A stretch of DNA of 64,000 nucleotides. Origin: Agapanthus africanus (lineage: Eukaryota; Streptophyta; Magnoliopsida; Asparagales; Amaryllidaceae). Shown in pieces: positions 1 to 12,223 of the stretch. The translations under genes were made by a program, and so were the position numbers. The notes under the pieces were generated by a model. It saw only the letters and a list, made by a program, of their open reading frames with translations, was not told where the DNA came from and searched no databases. Location: contig JASDDO010000018.1 of assembly GCA_030015575.1 (NCBI GenBank), forward strand, positions 227,401,138-227,465,137, read 5' to 3'. Position 1 is the first letter of the stretch. Each line of letters starts with the position of its first letter.

Positions 1-369
1 CAAACACCAATGGATATAGGATCATCCATCTCCCATCGCATGGGTCGAGAAGATATACGCTAGTCTACTCTGGAATATCGATGCCCCGTCTCGTTATTCC
101 TACGACTAGGAACATTGAAGGATGTACTCATTGACTACCCCGGCCCCACTAGTATGATCTTCATCACAGTCCTGGAAGTCGAGAATACATCCTAAGGGCT
201 TTATCAACATGTAACAGAGAGACAATAAGTATACATGTTAAGATAAAGAGCAACCAGATAGCGTACTATCATATCGAGCAAGAAAGTCCTACCTATATAT
301 GTCCCAGGATCCACTACAATATACATCTCATGTACAGTAATGGCCTCTAGGGCATACATATAACTAACA
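1..369 (-). repeat. Copia-1 3' LTR (partial, U3 end only)
   Basis: On the minus strand this LTR begins TGTTAGTTATATG directly after the polypurine tract. It matches 8300-8653 in the other LTR; bases near 150-165 (ACTAGTATGATCTTC region) are missing from the right LTR. The rest of this LTR lies left of the window. Confidence 0.9.
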
Positions 370-381
370 ATCTCCCACTTG
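370..381 (-). promoter_or_regulatory. Copia-1 polypurine tract
   Basis: The minus strand reads AAGTGGGAGAT immediately before the TGTTAG start of the 3' LTR. This is the usual plus-strand primer of plant Copia elements; Copia-2 and Copia-3 have the same sequence at the same place. Confidence 0.85.
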
Positions 382-383
382 CA

Positions 384-3307
384 CTAGGGCCATCTGTAGC
401 AGTGGTTGCAGTATCTCATACTCAACCATCCCATATAAGTCTCTCTCGGGGAAAATGCCTTTGTGAGTGGATCCGCCGTGTTGTCCTCTGTGTCTACTCT
501 CCTAACCTCGATCCCCTTGGAGATCAACTATCTCCATGATCAGGTGATGCTGCCTCAGAATATGTCTAGGTCACTGATGGGACCGGGGTTCCTGGGCCAA
601 AGCCACACTTCCATTGTCACACAATGGTTGGAACCTAGTTCATCTCATGAACTAATATACACCCAAACTTGCTCTTTGGTAGTATCTTTGACAGCAATGT
701 CACCATCCTTTATCGTCTAGTTTACCACAGTATCTCTCTTGGAACTCTTCCAACACACCATCCCACCACTGAGGGTAAAGACAATGCCTGGGACTAACAT
801 TCAGTGGTCCTTATCACTCTGGAACTTTTCCAGTGATTCTCCTCAGGATCAACTGATACAATCTTACTACAACTAGTGAGAATCCTAACATCCAATTAGA
901 TCTATCTCATAGATCCAAAACCCAGGATTTTGGAGGTATCACTTTGATCCTATATGGAGAATCCTTGTGATAAGAGGAGATTGACCGTGCGTAGTATAGG
1001 AAACTCTTTTCCTATCAAGAGTATGTTGTCCAGGTACAATACGAGGATGACCACCTTACTCTCTACTACCCTTTTGTATGTACAAGGTTTATCTACCATT
1101 TTCATGAAGTCAAACTCTTTGACTACCACATCAAAACAGACGTTCCAACTCCGTGATGCCTGCTTTATCCTGTAAAGCAACTTGCACACGTTTTCGCTGC
1201 TCCCACTGTCTACGAAGCCCTCTGGCTGTGTACTTATTGACGCTCTCTTCTAAATCAATATTTCGAAAAGCAGTCATGACACCCAACCACCAGATATTGC
1301 GGTCATGGTATGCAGCAATGGCAAGTAGGATCCGGATGGACTTAAGCACAGCTACTGGAAAAGGTTTTATCATTATCCATGCCTGGTCGATGACGAAAAC
1401 CTTTAACAAGTCTAGCTTTGAAAGTCTCAACCTTTCCATCTACACCAAGTAATCTTCTCAAGATATACTTGCTCCTGATGGGAATTTAACCCTTCAGATA
1501 TAGCAACCAAAGTCCATACTTTGTTGGTTTACGTGGATTCCATCTCAGATCGCTAAGCATCCAGCCATTCTTACAGAGTCACCACTCTTGATGGCCTGCT
1601 CGAAACTAGTTGGGTCATCATCTCATGATGCAATCCTCGCTCCCACTGTTATCGAGAAACCGAAATATCTCTCAGGCGAAGGAGGAACCCTGCTAGATCG
1701 GCGGAGAGGCCGAGGTTCGTTGGAATCTATTGAATCCTTTGGTTCTACCAAATCATCTTTTGTAGTTTGTATAGCTGGAACTCCTTCCAGTTCTACCTCA
1801 TGACCACTAATTTCTTCATAAGAAATTCCCTTTCACAAAGGTGGTATGTTGAGAAACAAAACACATTTTGTTCCTCTGTTAGGTAGAAGATATTCCTTTG
1901 CGAATGCTTGGGATATCCAACAAACTTCTACAGAACTGACTTTGCCTCGAGCTTGTCCGGATTTTGCTTTTAGACATAGGCCGGACAACCCCAAATCTTA
2001 ACAAAGTCAAGATATGGGCTCTTCCTATTCCATAACATATATGAAGTGGTAGGCAATGGATTTGATTGGAACCCTATTCAATAGGTATGCAGCTTCTCAA
2101 GTGCATAACTCCCAAAAGGAAACAGGTAACTCAGTAGTACTTATCATAGAGCGCACCATATCATAGAGGGTGTGATTGCTCCACCCCGATACACCAACGT
2201 GCTGTGGTGTATACGGAGGAGTAATGCTGAGAGAGAATCTCATTCTCCTTTAGAATAGTCCAAGAATTCCATGCATAAGTATTCTCCTCCCTGATGTTCT
2301 CATAGGACATAATACTTATACCCCTTTTGGTTCTCTACTTCTTACCTATATTCTTTGAATTTCTCAAAAGCTTCAGACATGTGTTTCAACAGGAACAAGT
2401 GTCCGAATCTTGAGAGATTCTCATCGAATGTAAAGAAGTACAAAGAACCAGTCCTAGCATATGTAGACTGGGGACCGGCATACATCACTATGTTTCAGTT
2501 CTAAGAGTTCACTAACTCTTTCTCTGTTTCCAGTAAACGGAGCTATGGTCATCTTATCTTTGTGACATGACTGGGAAGTTTCATAAGATGTAAATTTAAA
2601 CTGATTTAAACAAGCATCTAAATGTAACTTAGCTAGTCGGGTCGCATTGATATGACCTAGTCTACAATGCCTCAAGAAGAATTCGTTCATTTCTGAACTC
2701 TTCCTCTCGTGTGTGTTCTGTATACTAAGAACCGTAGTTTGATTTAGAACGTCCATGCTTTTAGATAGCGTGCCTAAACCGATTAACTTTTTGATATAGG
2801 AAATATTCAAAACATTATCCAACAATACAAAATTATATCCTTTCTTTACTAATAAAGAGACTGATATGATGTTGTATATCAGGTTCGGTATCTAATAACA
2901 TTCGTTCAGAATCAATGTATTCTGGTAATACAGGGTGATAGTGACCAACAGACTTGGCTGCAACACTTGCACCGTTTTCTGTCTCATGAAACTTATCACC
3001 CGTTCTCGGTTCTCTACCTTTCTTCAGCCCATGTAACAGATTACATATGCGGGATCCTGATCCAGTATCTATTACACAGGACGTAGAGGATACAGAGAAA
3101 CAGTTCTTTGTAATGAACTCACCCGAAGAAGATGCATCATCATGCACTTTCTTCGTTTGGGCGGCATGGGAATCCTGGTATTCCCCTATTTCCTGCTCTG
3201 TCTTATAACAATTATAAGTTGGAGCGGAACAAACGTTCCCCCAGCTCAGTATAACAAGCGGGTTCGGTCAATACATCTATATTATTATCTTGATTAAGGC
3301 GTGACAT
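384..3307 (-). pseudogene. Copia-1 gag-pol polyprotein remnant
   Basis: This is the remains of a Copia polyprotein (protease, integrase, reverse transcriptase, RNase H). The putative gag ATG is at 3307, 9 nt after a pyrimidine-tract/AG. From there to the protease motif DTGSGS (about 3069) is roughly 240 bp, against about 900 bp in Copia-2, so capsid and nucleocapsid are largely deleted. The integrase head CRLGHINATRLAKLH and its downstream cysteines lie near 2560-2660. Reverse transcriptase traces include YLDNILLIGK at about 1010-1040, where the second catalytic Asp is Asn, and RIKQASRSWN near 1140-1170. Frames are broken repeatedly by stops and frameshifts. The final codon region at 384-386 is aligned with Copia-2. 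There is no function as protein. Confidence 0.85.
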
Positions 3308-3316
3308 GGTCACTAC

Positions 3317-3335
3317 CTAGAGAGAGAGAAGAAAA
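3317..3335 (-). promoter_or_regulatory. Candidate 3' splice site before Copia-1 gag
   Basis: The minus strand reads TTCTCTCTCTCTAG then GTAGTGACCATG, so an AG after a long CT tract lies 9 nt before the gag ATG at 3307. Copia-2 (16186-16187) and Copia-3 (24184-24185) have the same arrangement. I did not find a conserved partner donor, so use as a splice site is inferred. Confidence 0.4.
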
Positions 3336-3758
3336 CACTCTGCGTGCGCTCTTGCAAGATTACATTGGTTATATTTTTTTATCTAATCAGGATAGCTCCC
3401 ACTGTTTTTTATCAAATCTTCCATCAAACCCTAAAAGGAAAGACTAGCCGGGATTAATTACACTCTACAAGTTCGCCAATCTTTTCGCCAAGCCAGTGCC
3501 GGTACTTTGAGGGAGGTTCCCCGTGCTTTCGCACGGACCTAATTAAAATAAACCTCGTTTTCCCAGGGGCGTAACCCCGTTGACACCTTTCTAGACACCT
3601 ATTTGATCGGCTAATTGTAAAGTGCAAAACTCTTCCAGGAGTAACAATTACTCGCAGTGGGTATCGGGATCCAACTATCATATAGAAGGTATGCAATCTC
3701 ATTGCAAATTTCAACACTTGAAACTCCCGATAATGGTTTTTACCCCTAGCACTTATGA

Positions 3759-3949
3759 CCTTAACTATGGTCAACAAATCGTAAGCACTAGTCAAGCTCT
3801 ACCCGTCATTTCGTGATTAATTAGACCCACCCACATGACCCTTAACTAAGGTCAATAAAGTCACGCGACTGTCCTAACTAATCGCATCATATGCAATATA
3901 GGAAGACATCACTTAGCTACCGTACACTGTGCCTTAACTAAGGTCAACA
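3759..3949 (-). repeat. Motif present three times in Copia-1 leader
   Basis: Three copies of a motif reading about TTGACCATAGTTAAGG on the minus strand lie at 3759-3775, 3839-3856 and 3932-3949. In element orientation the spacings are about 93 then 80. Copia-2 and Copia-3 have three copies in the same place with spacings 93 then about 84-85. Confidence 0.65.
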
Positions 3950-4090
3950 AACACAACACGAATACTAAGTACTCTACTTCCTAAAATGACGGAGGGTTGC
4001 AGATGGTTTTTAAGAAAACCTTTAACGCTTTGAACTTGATCTCGTAGCGGAATCAAATGGTTTTTAAATGGAGTGTTTTTTAGGCTTTTG

Positions 4091-4340
4091 CTAGTTTCGC
4101 TAAAGAGGTCACTCCCGATGAAGGGATCTCGGCTCTTTCCTCGTCGAATGAGGTGCTGGATATTCACAATACCACTATGCAAAGCAAGAACTAGAAAAGC
4201 AATCAAAAGACAAACCGAAGGTTGTAGCATCTGCTAGTTATTGCTAAAGAGGTCACTCCCAGTGAAGGGATCTCGGCTCTTTCCTTATCGAATAAGGTGC
4301 TGAATGTTCTACAAGGAACACCGCTATGCAAAGAAACAAC
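4091..4340 (-). repeat. Direct duplication in Copia-1 leader
   Basis: Two copies, about 143-150 bp apart, of a block containing AGGTCACTCCC and GGGATCTCGGCTCTTTCC (from about 4091 and 4234). Copia-3 has the same duplication at 23311-23545 on its own strand, so it predates the split of these families. Confidence 0.75.
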
Positions 4341-6211
4341 TAGAGCTACCTAATTTTTGAAATTCGATTCCACAACAACTTTTAGGTTTATTTTCTTTCA
4401 TTAATCTCATTAATGAATGTCCCATCATTTAAGTCCACCTAAACATCACAAATAAATACAACGTACACTTATGCCATCCGCATTCGCCTCAATGTCCTGT
4501 CTACACCGTTAGGTTAGGTAACTAATGGCAGAGCGGGGCAGGGATAGCGTCGGTGTAAAACATAAGCAACATCTATATAATATATCATATATACTGTATA
4601 CAATATCTATCGGAACATATCACATGATCACATCACAGATAATGCAGCAGAAAATATCATATGAAATATTGGATATACTAGGACATCCGTGTTTTATTTT
4701 GAGCCTATATAAAACACAGATTCCACGGTCGTGATGAATAGCCAATCCCATACCCCTAGACCCCTACGAGAGCGGCAAGCAACCCTACCAATTCTAGAGT
4801 TAGGAAACCCGGACTCGACTCCTCGAGATGGTCTCCCACTGGACCCTAGAACCCGGTTACTTGTGCTCCCCTCTTTGGGTCTATCCTAATGCGGAAAAGT
4901 AAATAATATACAATGGTGACATCATCCTCAGCCCGGAAGTGCCCCAATAAAAGAATATTACATACAAGTTTTTACATGAATGAAAAAGAAAAACACTCAT
5001 CTCACATAAAAAAAAACCCGGCTATTCAAACACGACGATCCAATATAACATATCCAGCAACACATAACATCACATGTCATCAACGTAAGTAAATATGCCC
5101 ATCCCAATCGTCGTTGACATATAGCAACGAAACCGGCGATATCACATATTACACTTACGGTCGTAGAAAAGAAGTGTAAACCTACAACAGTTGGAATCCG
5201 CAACCTCTTTAGACATCGCATGCCTAACCAAATGAATTACTTAGACATCACATGCCTAAAAATTATAAACCCCGCATTTTAGTCTCATTATCGAAAACTC
5301 TTTTCAATATCTAGTCGGGCAATCCAACAAGATTCCCGACATCCTGATCGAATGCTCGTCGCAAACTTTAAAAGACGGCCGCACCCCCGAATGCCGTCGA
5401 CGAACTGCACTAAGGCGGAACACCACTACCGCGAGCACCCAAACGGATGCTTTTGGCGATGGGGTTCTCCTACAGTCACTTGGTCGGGGCTATGGGGCAT
5501 GGCTATCTATTAAGTTTACCCGGCGAGTATCCGCGTACGCTACGTGATTGCAACGGACTTTTGATCACATCAAAATCCCGTGGCAACCGATCAAATGAGA
5601 CTAAAGTGCTAGATTTATAACTTTCAAATTAGTTATCTCATAACTACTTGTGGATTCCAAATATTGTATCACATTCTAGATAAATAGACAATGTTAAACT
5701 TTCCGATCGAATAATCAAACACCTAAGTTTTCCTAATAGCTCAACACTTGAGGGGAGTTTAAAAGCATCCATTTCATGCCACAGTACCAACGGTCTAGCC
5801 ATAGAAGGGTCAAGCCAACGCCTCACATGTGTCACACCGTACTGCCCTAAACCCTAAGGTTCAAAAGGCAGTTCAAGACGGTCACATAATCGAGTTAAGG
5901 TTTGTTGTCTTCTAGAGGGTCCATCGCGTTACTTGCACGATTTAGACGTTCTTAAACAACAGAAAAATCCAACACTTGGAAATTTTCCGCCAGGGGAAAA
6001 ACTGAAATATTGATATCCGGTCGAACTTTTTAACACTTTCTAAAATTACCCGGAAAAACTTAAACGAAGTTAAATTATCCGATCGAATCAATGAATCCCC
6101 AATACAACCCAGAAAACTCAACACTTGAGTATAAATTCAAAATTCCCATAAGAATCAGGAAACACATATGGAGGTTACTGTGCAAAATACAAAGAATGAT
6201 GTGACTGTACG

Positions 6212-6257
6212 GCCGCGGAACCGCCGCAGGAGCATGCTCATGCCGCGGTTCCGCGGC
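6212..6257 (-). promoter_or_regulatory. GC-rich leader hairpin, Copia-1
   Basis: GCCGCGGAACCGC at 6212-6224 is the perfect reverse complement of GCGGTTCCGCGGC at 6245-6257, giving a 13-bp stem with a 20-nt loop. It begins about 200 nt downstream of the primer binding site, as in Copia-2 and Copia-3. A packaging or dimerisation role is possible by analogy with retroviral leaders but is inference. Confidence 0.7.
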
Positions 6258-6443
6258 GCATTAATCGACTTAGGAGCACGTGCTGCACAGTAATTCCTAG
6301 AAAACCCTGCTGATTTTTCTGAGCAATTTTAATTAGGAAAAATCCACAGTTTTAAAAAATGTAAAGAGAAGGGTATAGATTAGGGTTCCGGGGTTCGATC
6401 GGATTTCTAACTTCGTATACACTTTGCCTAAAGCTCTAGCTAG

Positions 6444-6455
6444 GCTCTGATACCA
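6444..6455 (-). promoter_or_regulatory. Copia-1 primer binding site (tRNA-iMet type)
   Basis: The minus strand reads TGGTATCAGAGC, complementary to the 3' end of plant initiator tRNA-Met, one base after the 5' LTR end. Confidence 0.9.
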
Positions 6456-6456
6456 C

Positions 6457-8653
6457 TGTAGGGTTCCTAGGCACTCTAACAAGGTTCTACAAGGCATCTA
6501 CCATGACCGATTCAAAAATTAGCCGTGCCGAGCAACCCTAACCTAGATCGTTTACTAGAGATAAGGCGAAAACTAGCAAGTAAACAACTTTACTACTAAG
6601 TGAAAGGGATTACAACCTTTGTAGATCCGGTCCTTCACTTCTAAAGCTCCGTGTTGACGTCCCTTCGCTGCGATCATCGCGATCCCGGACTCTTGTGACG
6701 GTTTCCTCGGAGAAATGAACGGGCTGGGTCGTTGACTTCGAGGCCGAAGATGATCTACGTCGAGGAGACTCAAACTCAAGCTCCATCTTCACTAGGTAAA
6801 GAACTTTGTGAAAAGAACACCCTAAACTAAATGGCAAATAGTAGAGGATGATGAAATAGGAAATGGGTTCACTTTAGATTTGGATTTCTCACTCTAAATC
6901 TTCACATGAAAATTTTTCTAGCAAGCTTTCTTCTTTTGAAGAAGAAGAAGAAGAAGAAGAAAGAAAAGAAATGAATTATCAATTAACTAAAATGAATAAT
7001 CAAGTGAAGTATATCATAATGCAACCATGGGTGAGTTAACCTTTGTAGAGACTAAACCCTAGTTTGAGTTAATAGTTAGGTTAATGAAAATCTCATGCAA
7101 AACAAAATGGTTGGACTTTGTCAAAGATGCTTCAAAGCTTCATGAAGCTTCGAGCAAAGACAAAGAAAAACCACCATTATGTTTTACCAAAATAAATAAA
7201 ACCCTAACCATTATCTCAAATATGGTGTAGGTCATACACATACCCAAGTTTGCATGTATCATCAATCTTGATACAAACTAGTGTACAAACATATATCACA
7301 TATACAACTTGTGCACATCAAGTGAGAAAATCAATCTTAAGTGAACAAATACTAGTTAATGTAAAGTAATATATCAAATATATAATTATACATTAAATCA
7401 TTAAATCAATACTTGATTTAATGATCCGGTCATATCACATATAACCGACTAATATCAAGTGTATCAATATATCGAATCAACACTTGATTCGGTAACCCGG
7501 CTATATCTCATATAACCGACCGATGATACAAAACGCGAGAATAGAATACAGTATCACATACTGGTATTATTCTCGGTCCCGCACATATCTCATATGTGCT
7601 CCTATTTCGTTTCGCTTGAGCCAGGAAACCTCTGTGTAGGACTCTAAAGACTCGTCAATACGCCGGCAGTAGGTGGTGATCATATCAATCACCCACAAGC
7701 CACAAGCGGTCTGCTAAACGTAATGGCCACCCGGGTATTGAGCGATCAGAAGATCAACGAGCACACCTGCTCACACTCCTGCGAATCCAACCAGTTACAC
7801 TTACCTCACAGTCCGGTCTGTTCGTCTGATATGTCGCATATCTCGCCTAGGGGTGGTAAACGTAAGACCCCAGCAGCTTGATAAGTCATGCCGATGTAAG
7901 TTCCATAACAAGCATGAAACTACTGATAACACTTACCAGTAAATCAGTGCAACCCTGGCCAGGGATTTCCAGTTATGGCCAGTCGAGCATAGCGCAACAT
8001 CAACCCCCAATACCGAGAGAGACGAATCCCCTCCTATCGCTCATTACCTCCATGTGAATCGGGACCGTACCAAAAAACCATCTGTTTGCACGACTCAGTA
8101 GAGCCGTGGTAGGGTGGAAATCAAAGCACAGTGGGAAACAAACAAGACTCTATGACGATCTCGAGTCAACAGACTAATCTGTACCAGTGTCACCAGAGAA
8201 CTGCCATCTGACGTAAGGTATAATACCATCTGGGAGTTCTCGGCGAGTCCGTTCAGTGTACCCAGTCTCCACTGAGCACCCGCATACCGTCTCTGATGTC
8301 AAACACCAATGGATATGGGATCATCCATCTCCCATCGCATGGGTCGAGAAGATATACGCTAGTCTACTCTAGAATATCGATGCCCCGTCTCAATATTCCC
8401 ACGACTAGGAACATTGAAGGATGTACTCATTGACTACCCAGGCCCCATCACAGTCCTGGAAGTCCAGTATACATCCTAAGGGCTTTATCAACATGTAACA
8501 GAGAGATAATAAGTATACATGTTAAAATAAAGAGCAACCAGATAGCGTACTATCATGTCGAGCAAGAAAGTCCTACCTATATATGTCCCAGCATCCACTA
8601 CAATATACATCTCATGTACAGTAATGGCCTCTAGGGCATACATATAACTAACA
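6457..8653 (-). repeat. Copia-1 5' LTR (2197 bp)
   Basis: It is bounded by TGTAGGG at 6457 and TAACTAACA at 8653 on the plus strand. Its right 354 bp match the partial 3' LTR at 1-369. It holds a GAA microsatellite at 6938-6968 and no convincing ORF. Its end portion resembles the Copia-2 LTR (block ACTAGTCTACTC...TCGATGCCC) and, in reverse, the Copia-3 LTR, so the three families are related. Confidence 0.9.
6938..6968. repeat. GAA trinucleotide microsatellite
   Basis: An uninterrupted run of about ten GAA units inside the Copia-1 5' LTR, followed by further purine-rich sequence. Confidence 0.9.
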
Positions 8654-10031
8654 TAGGCAACGGAACTAACTCGCTCTATGGTTCTCAAAAGGACCTACAT
8701 TTTTGGGATTAAGCATCCCAAAACCCAACATGCCAATCATCGGAAAATCCGTAAGAATACACGATCTGCCACTGAGAACTCAAGTCTGCGACAACAACCA
8801 TCGGCATAAGACTCCTGTCTCCACTGGGCTGCACTCATCCTGACCTGAATCAACTGGATCTTCTCCGAAGCCTCACGACTAACTGGGGTCCAAAATCCTA
8901 CTCTTGCAGAGACAGTAAAAACAGACTGGCGATCGACACAACCAACCACACAAGGCCCAAAAGTTGCCAATTGGAATGTCTCCTGATAACAGTTATCGAA
9001 AGAGAACCCTATCAATGGAAGGTGACGATCCTGACCGCCAACAAACACTTAGTACGTACACACAATAATATCCTCCATAGTCTGTTTAGTCCTCTCTAAC
9101 TGACCATCGTCCCACAGATGGAAAAGCGGAGATAAAGCCCAACCGGTACCCAAGGCTTCCTGAAGTTTCTGCCAAAGATGGCAAGAGAACTGGGTGCCTC
9201 TAATGGATACCACACATGAAGGAACTCCGTGCAAACGCACAAACTTAACAAAGAACCACTGAGCAAACTGAGCATAACTGGACAACAACACCCAAATGGA
9301 GTCACACCCTGTCTAGACCTGGGTAGACACCACAACGAAACTCATGGAGATCTGCTCCCATTCCCACTTCGGAACGGTTAAAGATTGCAACTCTCCAGCC
9401 GATATCAAATGCTCACCATAAGCTCACCACAAGATAGACACCTTGAAACGAAATCCGAAACTTCATTCTTCATTCTTGCCCACCCGTAACTATCTCACAA
9501 GTCACGTCACATCGTGGTGGAACTTGGACGAACACAGAAGGTTGACGGGTGTTCCTTTTCTAGGATTTCGCGTCTCTACCCATCAGTATCAGGTACACAC
9601 AACACGTCCTTCAACGTAGCACACCCTAGTCACAAATCATGGACTCCGAATCTTTACCCTGCCGAACATGCTCAAGTATCACAGACAACGAGCATCGATG
9701 GGCTGTGCCTCACGAAAACGATTAAGTAGAAGTGGACGGGCGCGGACACGAGAAAGCTATTACCCCCTTTTGGAGAGGCGAACCTAGCTATACTCCACAA
9801 TCGCACAAGAACTGTAAATCTACAGAAGACTGTCTCTGAACTGCGCACAACTGGAACAAGCTACCCTCAGGCCTACGACTCAAAGCATCAGCTACCACAA
9901 GCGCCTTGCCATGGAAAACAAAGGATCTCACAATCACAATCCTTCATAAGCTCCATCCAACGGCGCTGTCTCAACAATCAAAACCCGCTGTAGGAAGATG
10001 TACGTTATGCTCTGGTGGTCCGTGAAAATCT
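8654..10031 (-). pseudogene. Gypsy-A integrase and RNase H end, broken
   Basis: From right to left (element direction): an RNase H tail with TDH-like sequence near 10000-10031 and DALSR near 9890, then a decayed zinc-binding head, then the integrase core with RLHGVPSCVVSIRGTQF at about 9210-9240, where the usual second catalytic Asp in the SDRGTQF motif is Ile. DGQLERTKQTMEDI (about 9070-9115) aligns with the DGQSERTIQTLED region. HLPLIGFSFDNCYQETFQ (about 8970-9030) and VRMSAAQWRQESYAD (about 8800-8850) continue into the C-terminal half. Several frameshifts and stops separate these blocks. Copia-1 inserted immediately downstream at 8653/8654, removing contact with the C-terminal domain. Confidence 0.85.
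10027..10031. other. Target site duplication AATCT, left copy (Copia-2)
   Basis: AATCT precedes the first Copia-2 LTR base at 10032 and recurs at 30308-30312 after the last LTR base. The empty site in Gypsy-B (near 49370-49385) reads GAAAATCTGACACG with one copy only, which proves the insertion limits. Confidence 0.95.
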
Positions 10032-10067
10032 TGTAAGTCAACGTTAGACACCCCACATGATGCAGGG
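10032..10067 (-). repeat. Copia-2 LTR remnant at the outer edge
   Basis: Begins TGTAAGTCAACGTTAGACAC, the same terminal sequence as 10304 and 18252, then changes abruptly to leader sequence at about 10067. It directly abuts the target duplication, so it is the true outer end of the insertion. Confidence 0.9.
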
Positions 10068-10303
10068 TCGCTTGGATCGGCGGCGGTTCCGCGGCGCTTT
10101 GGTCGAGTCACAGTCCCAAATTTCTTCACAATTCTTAAAATTCCCTGCTTGTAATTTTAAGGGTCCCTGAAAAATTTTTAGACCGCGTTTTCAAATCGGC
10201 AGAAACAAGGTGAAAACGTCGTATTTTCGGGTTCGTTTTGCGATCGAATTTCTAACGACTTTCCAAACAAGTTAGTTATGGTTTAGCACGGCTCTGATAC
10301 CAC
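10068..10303 (-). other. Second, partial Copia-2 leader with primer binding site
   Basis: Aligns with 18015-18251 with roughly 17 differences in 236 bp. It keeps the primer binding site complement (GCTCTGATACCA) just left of the LTR at 10304 and the right arm of the GC-rich hairpin near 10084-10096; the left arm is deleted. It is the only internal sequence left from the leftmost unit of the tandem. Confidence 0.85.
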
Positions 10304-12223
10304 TGCAAGTCAACGTTAGACACCCCCCATGATGCGGGGAGGCGAAATAGGTAAAACAATCATTTTGTTTAAAATAACATCAACTAACTTTACGGATCTT
10401 TGCTAAACCCTAACTAACAACTATATAGAAGTGATTAGCTACTATAATAGATGATTATACCTAATGAACCAAGTCCTTCTTGTTCTTTTTGATCACCTCC
10501 TCGTCGGCCTCCTCGATGTGATAGAAGATCCACCCGAGAGCTACTTCTCCAAGCTTTAACCTCTCACTTGAGGTAACTAGGTGACCATGAGTGCTAATCA
10601 AGGTAACCTAGAGGATATAGAAGAGGATTAGGGATCTATTAGTCTTGCTAACCCTTGGATCTCAACACATGAGAGGTTAGGGTTTGTTCTTTGAAGAGAG
10701 AGAGAGAGCTTGAGGAGAGAGAAGGTGTGAGTGAGAATGATAATGAATTATGTCTCATTTTAGAATATATGAAGCATGATAATTATTAAAAAGAATACCA
10801 TAATAATAATATCAACCATGCTTCATTAACTCTCTTTGAGTGAATCACCTCATGAGTCATTAAGCAATAAATGCTTCATTAACTCATTTGGATGAATCAC
10901 ACCAAGAGTCACTAATCCATTAAATGCAAATTCCATCTAAGCCTCCAACTCATCAATCTTCTAGAAGCTTCTCGACTAATTATGAGAATGCCCCTCCCAT
11001 CCATGAAAACACGAAAATACTGAGACTGTATAAATCCAATAATCCAATACTAGAATCTGGCTTAAACCAAAGCCTACTAGTATAAACTGTCCGAACATCG
11101 TACGTGCGTAAAAACACGTATGTGTCAGAACCCTGTCGTAAAACAATACGACCTCTATATCATTTCGCATGAAGCAGGAAAACTCTCTGTGTGGTACTCT
11201 AAAGACTCGACACTACACTGGCAGTGGGTTTAACCACAGGCCGCAAGCGGTATTAGCTGTACGTAACGGTCCTCAGGTAGATGTCGATAAGAAGGCCGAT
11301 GAGGAAACCCATCCGAACTCCTACTGAGCCTGATGTGACAATCTCCGTACAGATCGGTCTGTTCGACTAATAGTATCTCATATCGGGCCTAGGGGGCGGC
11401 AAGCGTCAGTCCCCTAAAGGCGGTATAAGTCGTGTCGGAGCGAAGCTCATTACACCTTGAGAAGCTACTGGAAATCCTACCAGTAAATCTCATTTGCCCT
11501 AGCCAGGGACTTTGCGTAATGGCTCTCCAAACACAGCGCGATATCAACTCCCAATACCGGGAGAGATGAATCCTATCTAACCGCCACCGCCTCCAAGTGC
11601 TTCGGGACTGCACCCAACAGCTACCTGTTTGCACGACCCCATTGAGCCGTGGTACGGTAGCAATCTAAGAACAGTAGGAACACACTCGAGGCGAAGCAGC
11701 AGTGTCAAGTCTGCAGACTATGCTGTACTCATGTCACCTGGGAACTGTTAACTGACGATAGGTATAATACGAACCAATAGTTCCCTGTGAGTCCTGTCCG
11801 GTGTACCCGTAACCCAACGAGCACCTGTACACTATCTCCAGTACAACGTACTAATGGCTGTAGGACAGACCATCTCCCAAACTGGGATGAGAAGCGTACA
11901 CACTAGTCTACTCCGGAGTATCGATGCCCTGTCTCGATAATCCTACGACTAGGGACCTGAAAAAGGATGTGCTTGTAGACTACCCAGCCCCCACTAGTGT
12001 GACTGCCATCACAATGCTAGTAGTCAAGCAAAATCCTAAGGGCTCTATCAATATTTATTCTCGATATGCTAACATATACATAAATTAAGATAGATATAAA
12101 CCAAGTAGCGTACTACCATGTTTAGCAAGACTGTTAATATAACTGTGAATATCCCAACCTTCCATTAAGTAATATACAAGCAAGTATGATACAATAATGG
12201 CCCCTAGGGCATATACACTAACA
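10304..12223 (-). repeat. Copia-2 middle LTR (1920 bp)
   Basis: Bounded by TGCAAGTC (TG retained, third base changed from T to C) and ACTAACA. It serves as the 3' LTR of the 12224-18251 internal region and as the former 5' LTR of the deleted left unit. Contains GA-rich runs near 10696-10725. No ORF in it looks real. Confidence 0.9.

Larger units (their letters stand above)
3308..6443 (-). other. Copia-1 non-coding leader
   Basis: About 3.1 kb between primer binding site and gag has no credible ORF; the short ORFs here are chance. Going towards gag it contains a GC-rich hairpin (6212-6257), a stretch also conserved in Copia-2 and Copia-3 around 4450-4550 (ending near GTAAAACATAAGC), a duplicated block at 4091-4340, a motif present three times (3759-3949), and a CT-rich tract ending in AG at 3317-3318. 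The same order in the other two Copia elements marks it as a conserved leader rather than random sequence. Confidence 0.75.
1..8653 (-). mobile_element. Copia-1, degenerate Ty1/Copia LTR retrotransposon
   Basis: The element reads on the minus strand: 5' LTR at 6457-8653, primer binding site at 6444-6455, a leader of about 3.1 kb, a broken gag-pol at 384-3307, a polypurine tract at 370-381, and the 3' LTR at 1-369, which is cut by the window edge. Positions 1-369 align with 8300-8653 apart from scattered substitutions and one 15-bp deletion, which pairs the two LTRs. LTR ends are TG and CA. The right flank (TAGGC...) is Gypsy-A integrase-end sequence, as shown by the matching Gypsy-B copy near 37245. 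The left target duplication lies outside the window. Gag is mostly deleted and pol carries many stops, so the copy cannot be autonomous. Confidence 0.9.

Noticed and set aside
6444..6455. tRNA-like sequences at primer binding sites
   Set aside because: Only 12 nt complementary to the tRNA 3' end; no tRNA gene can be folded around any of them.
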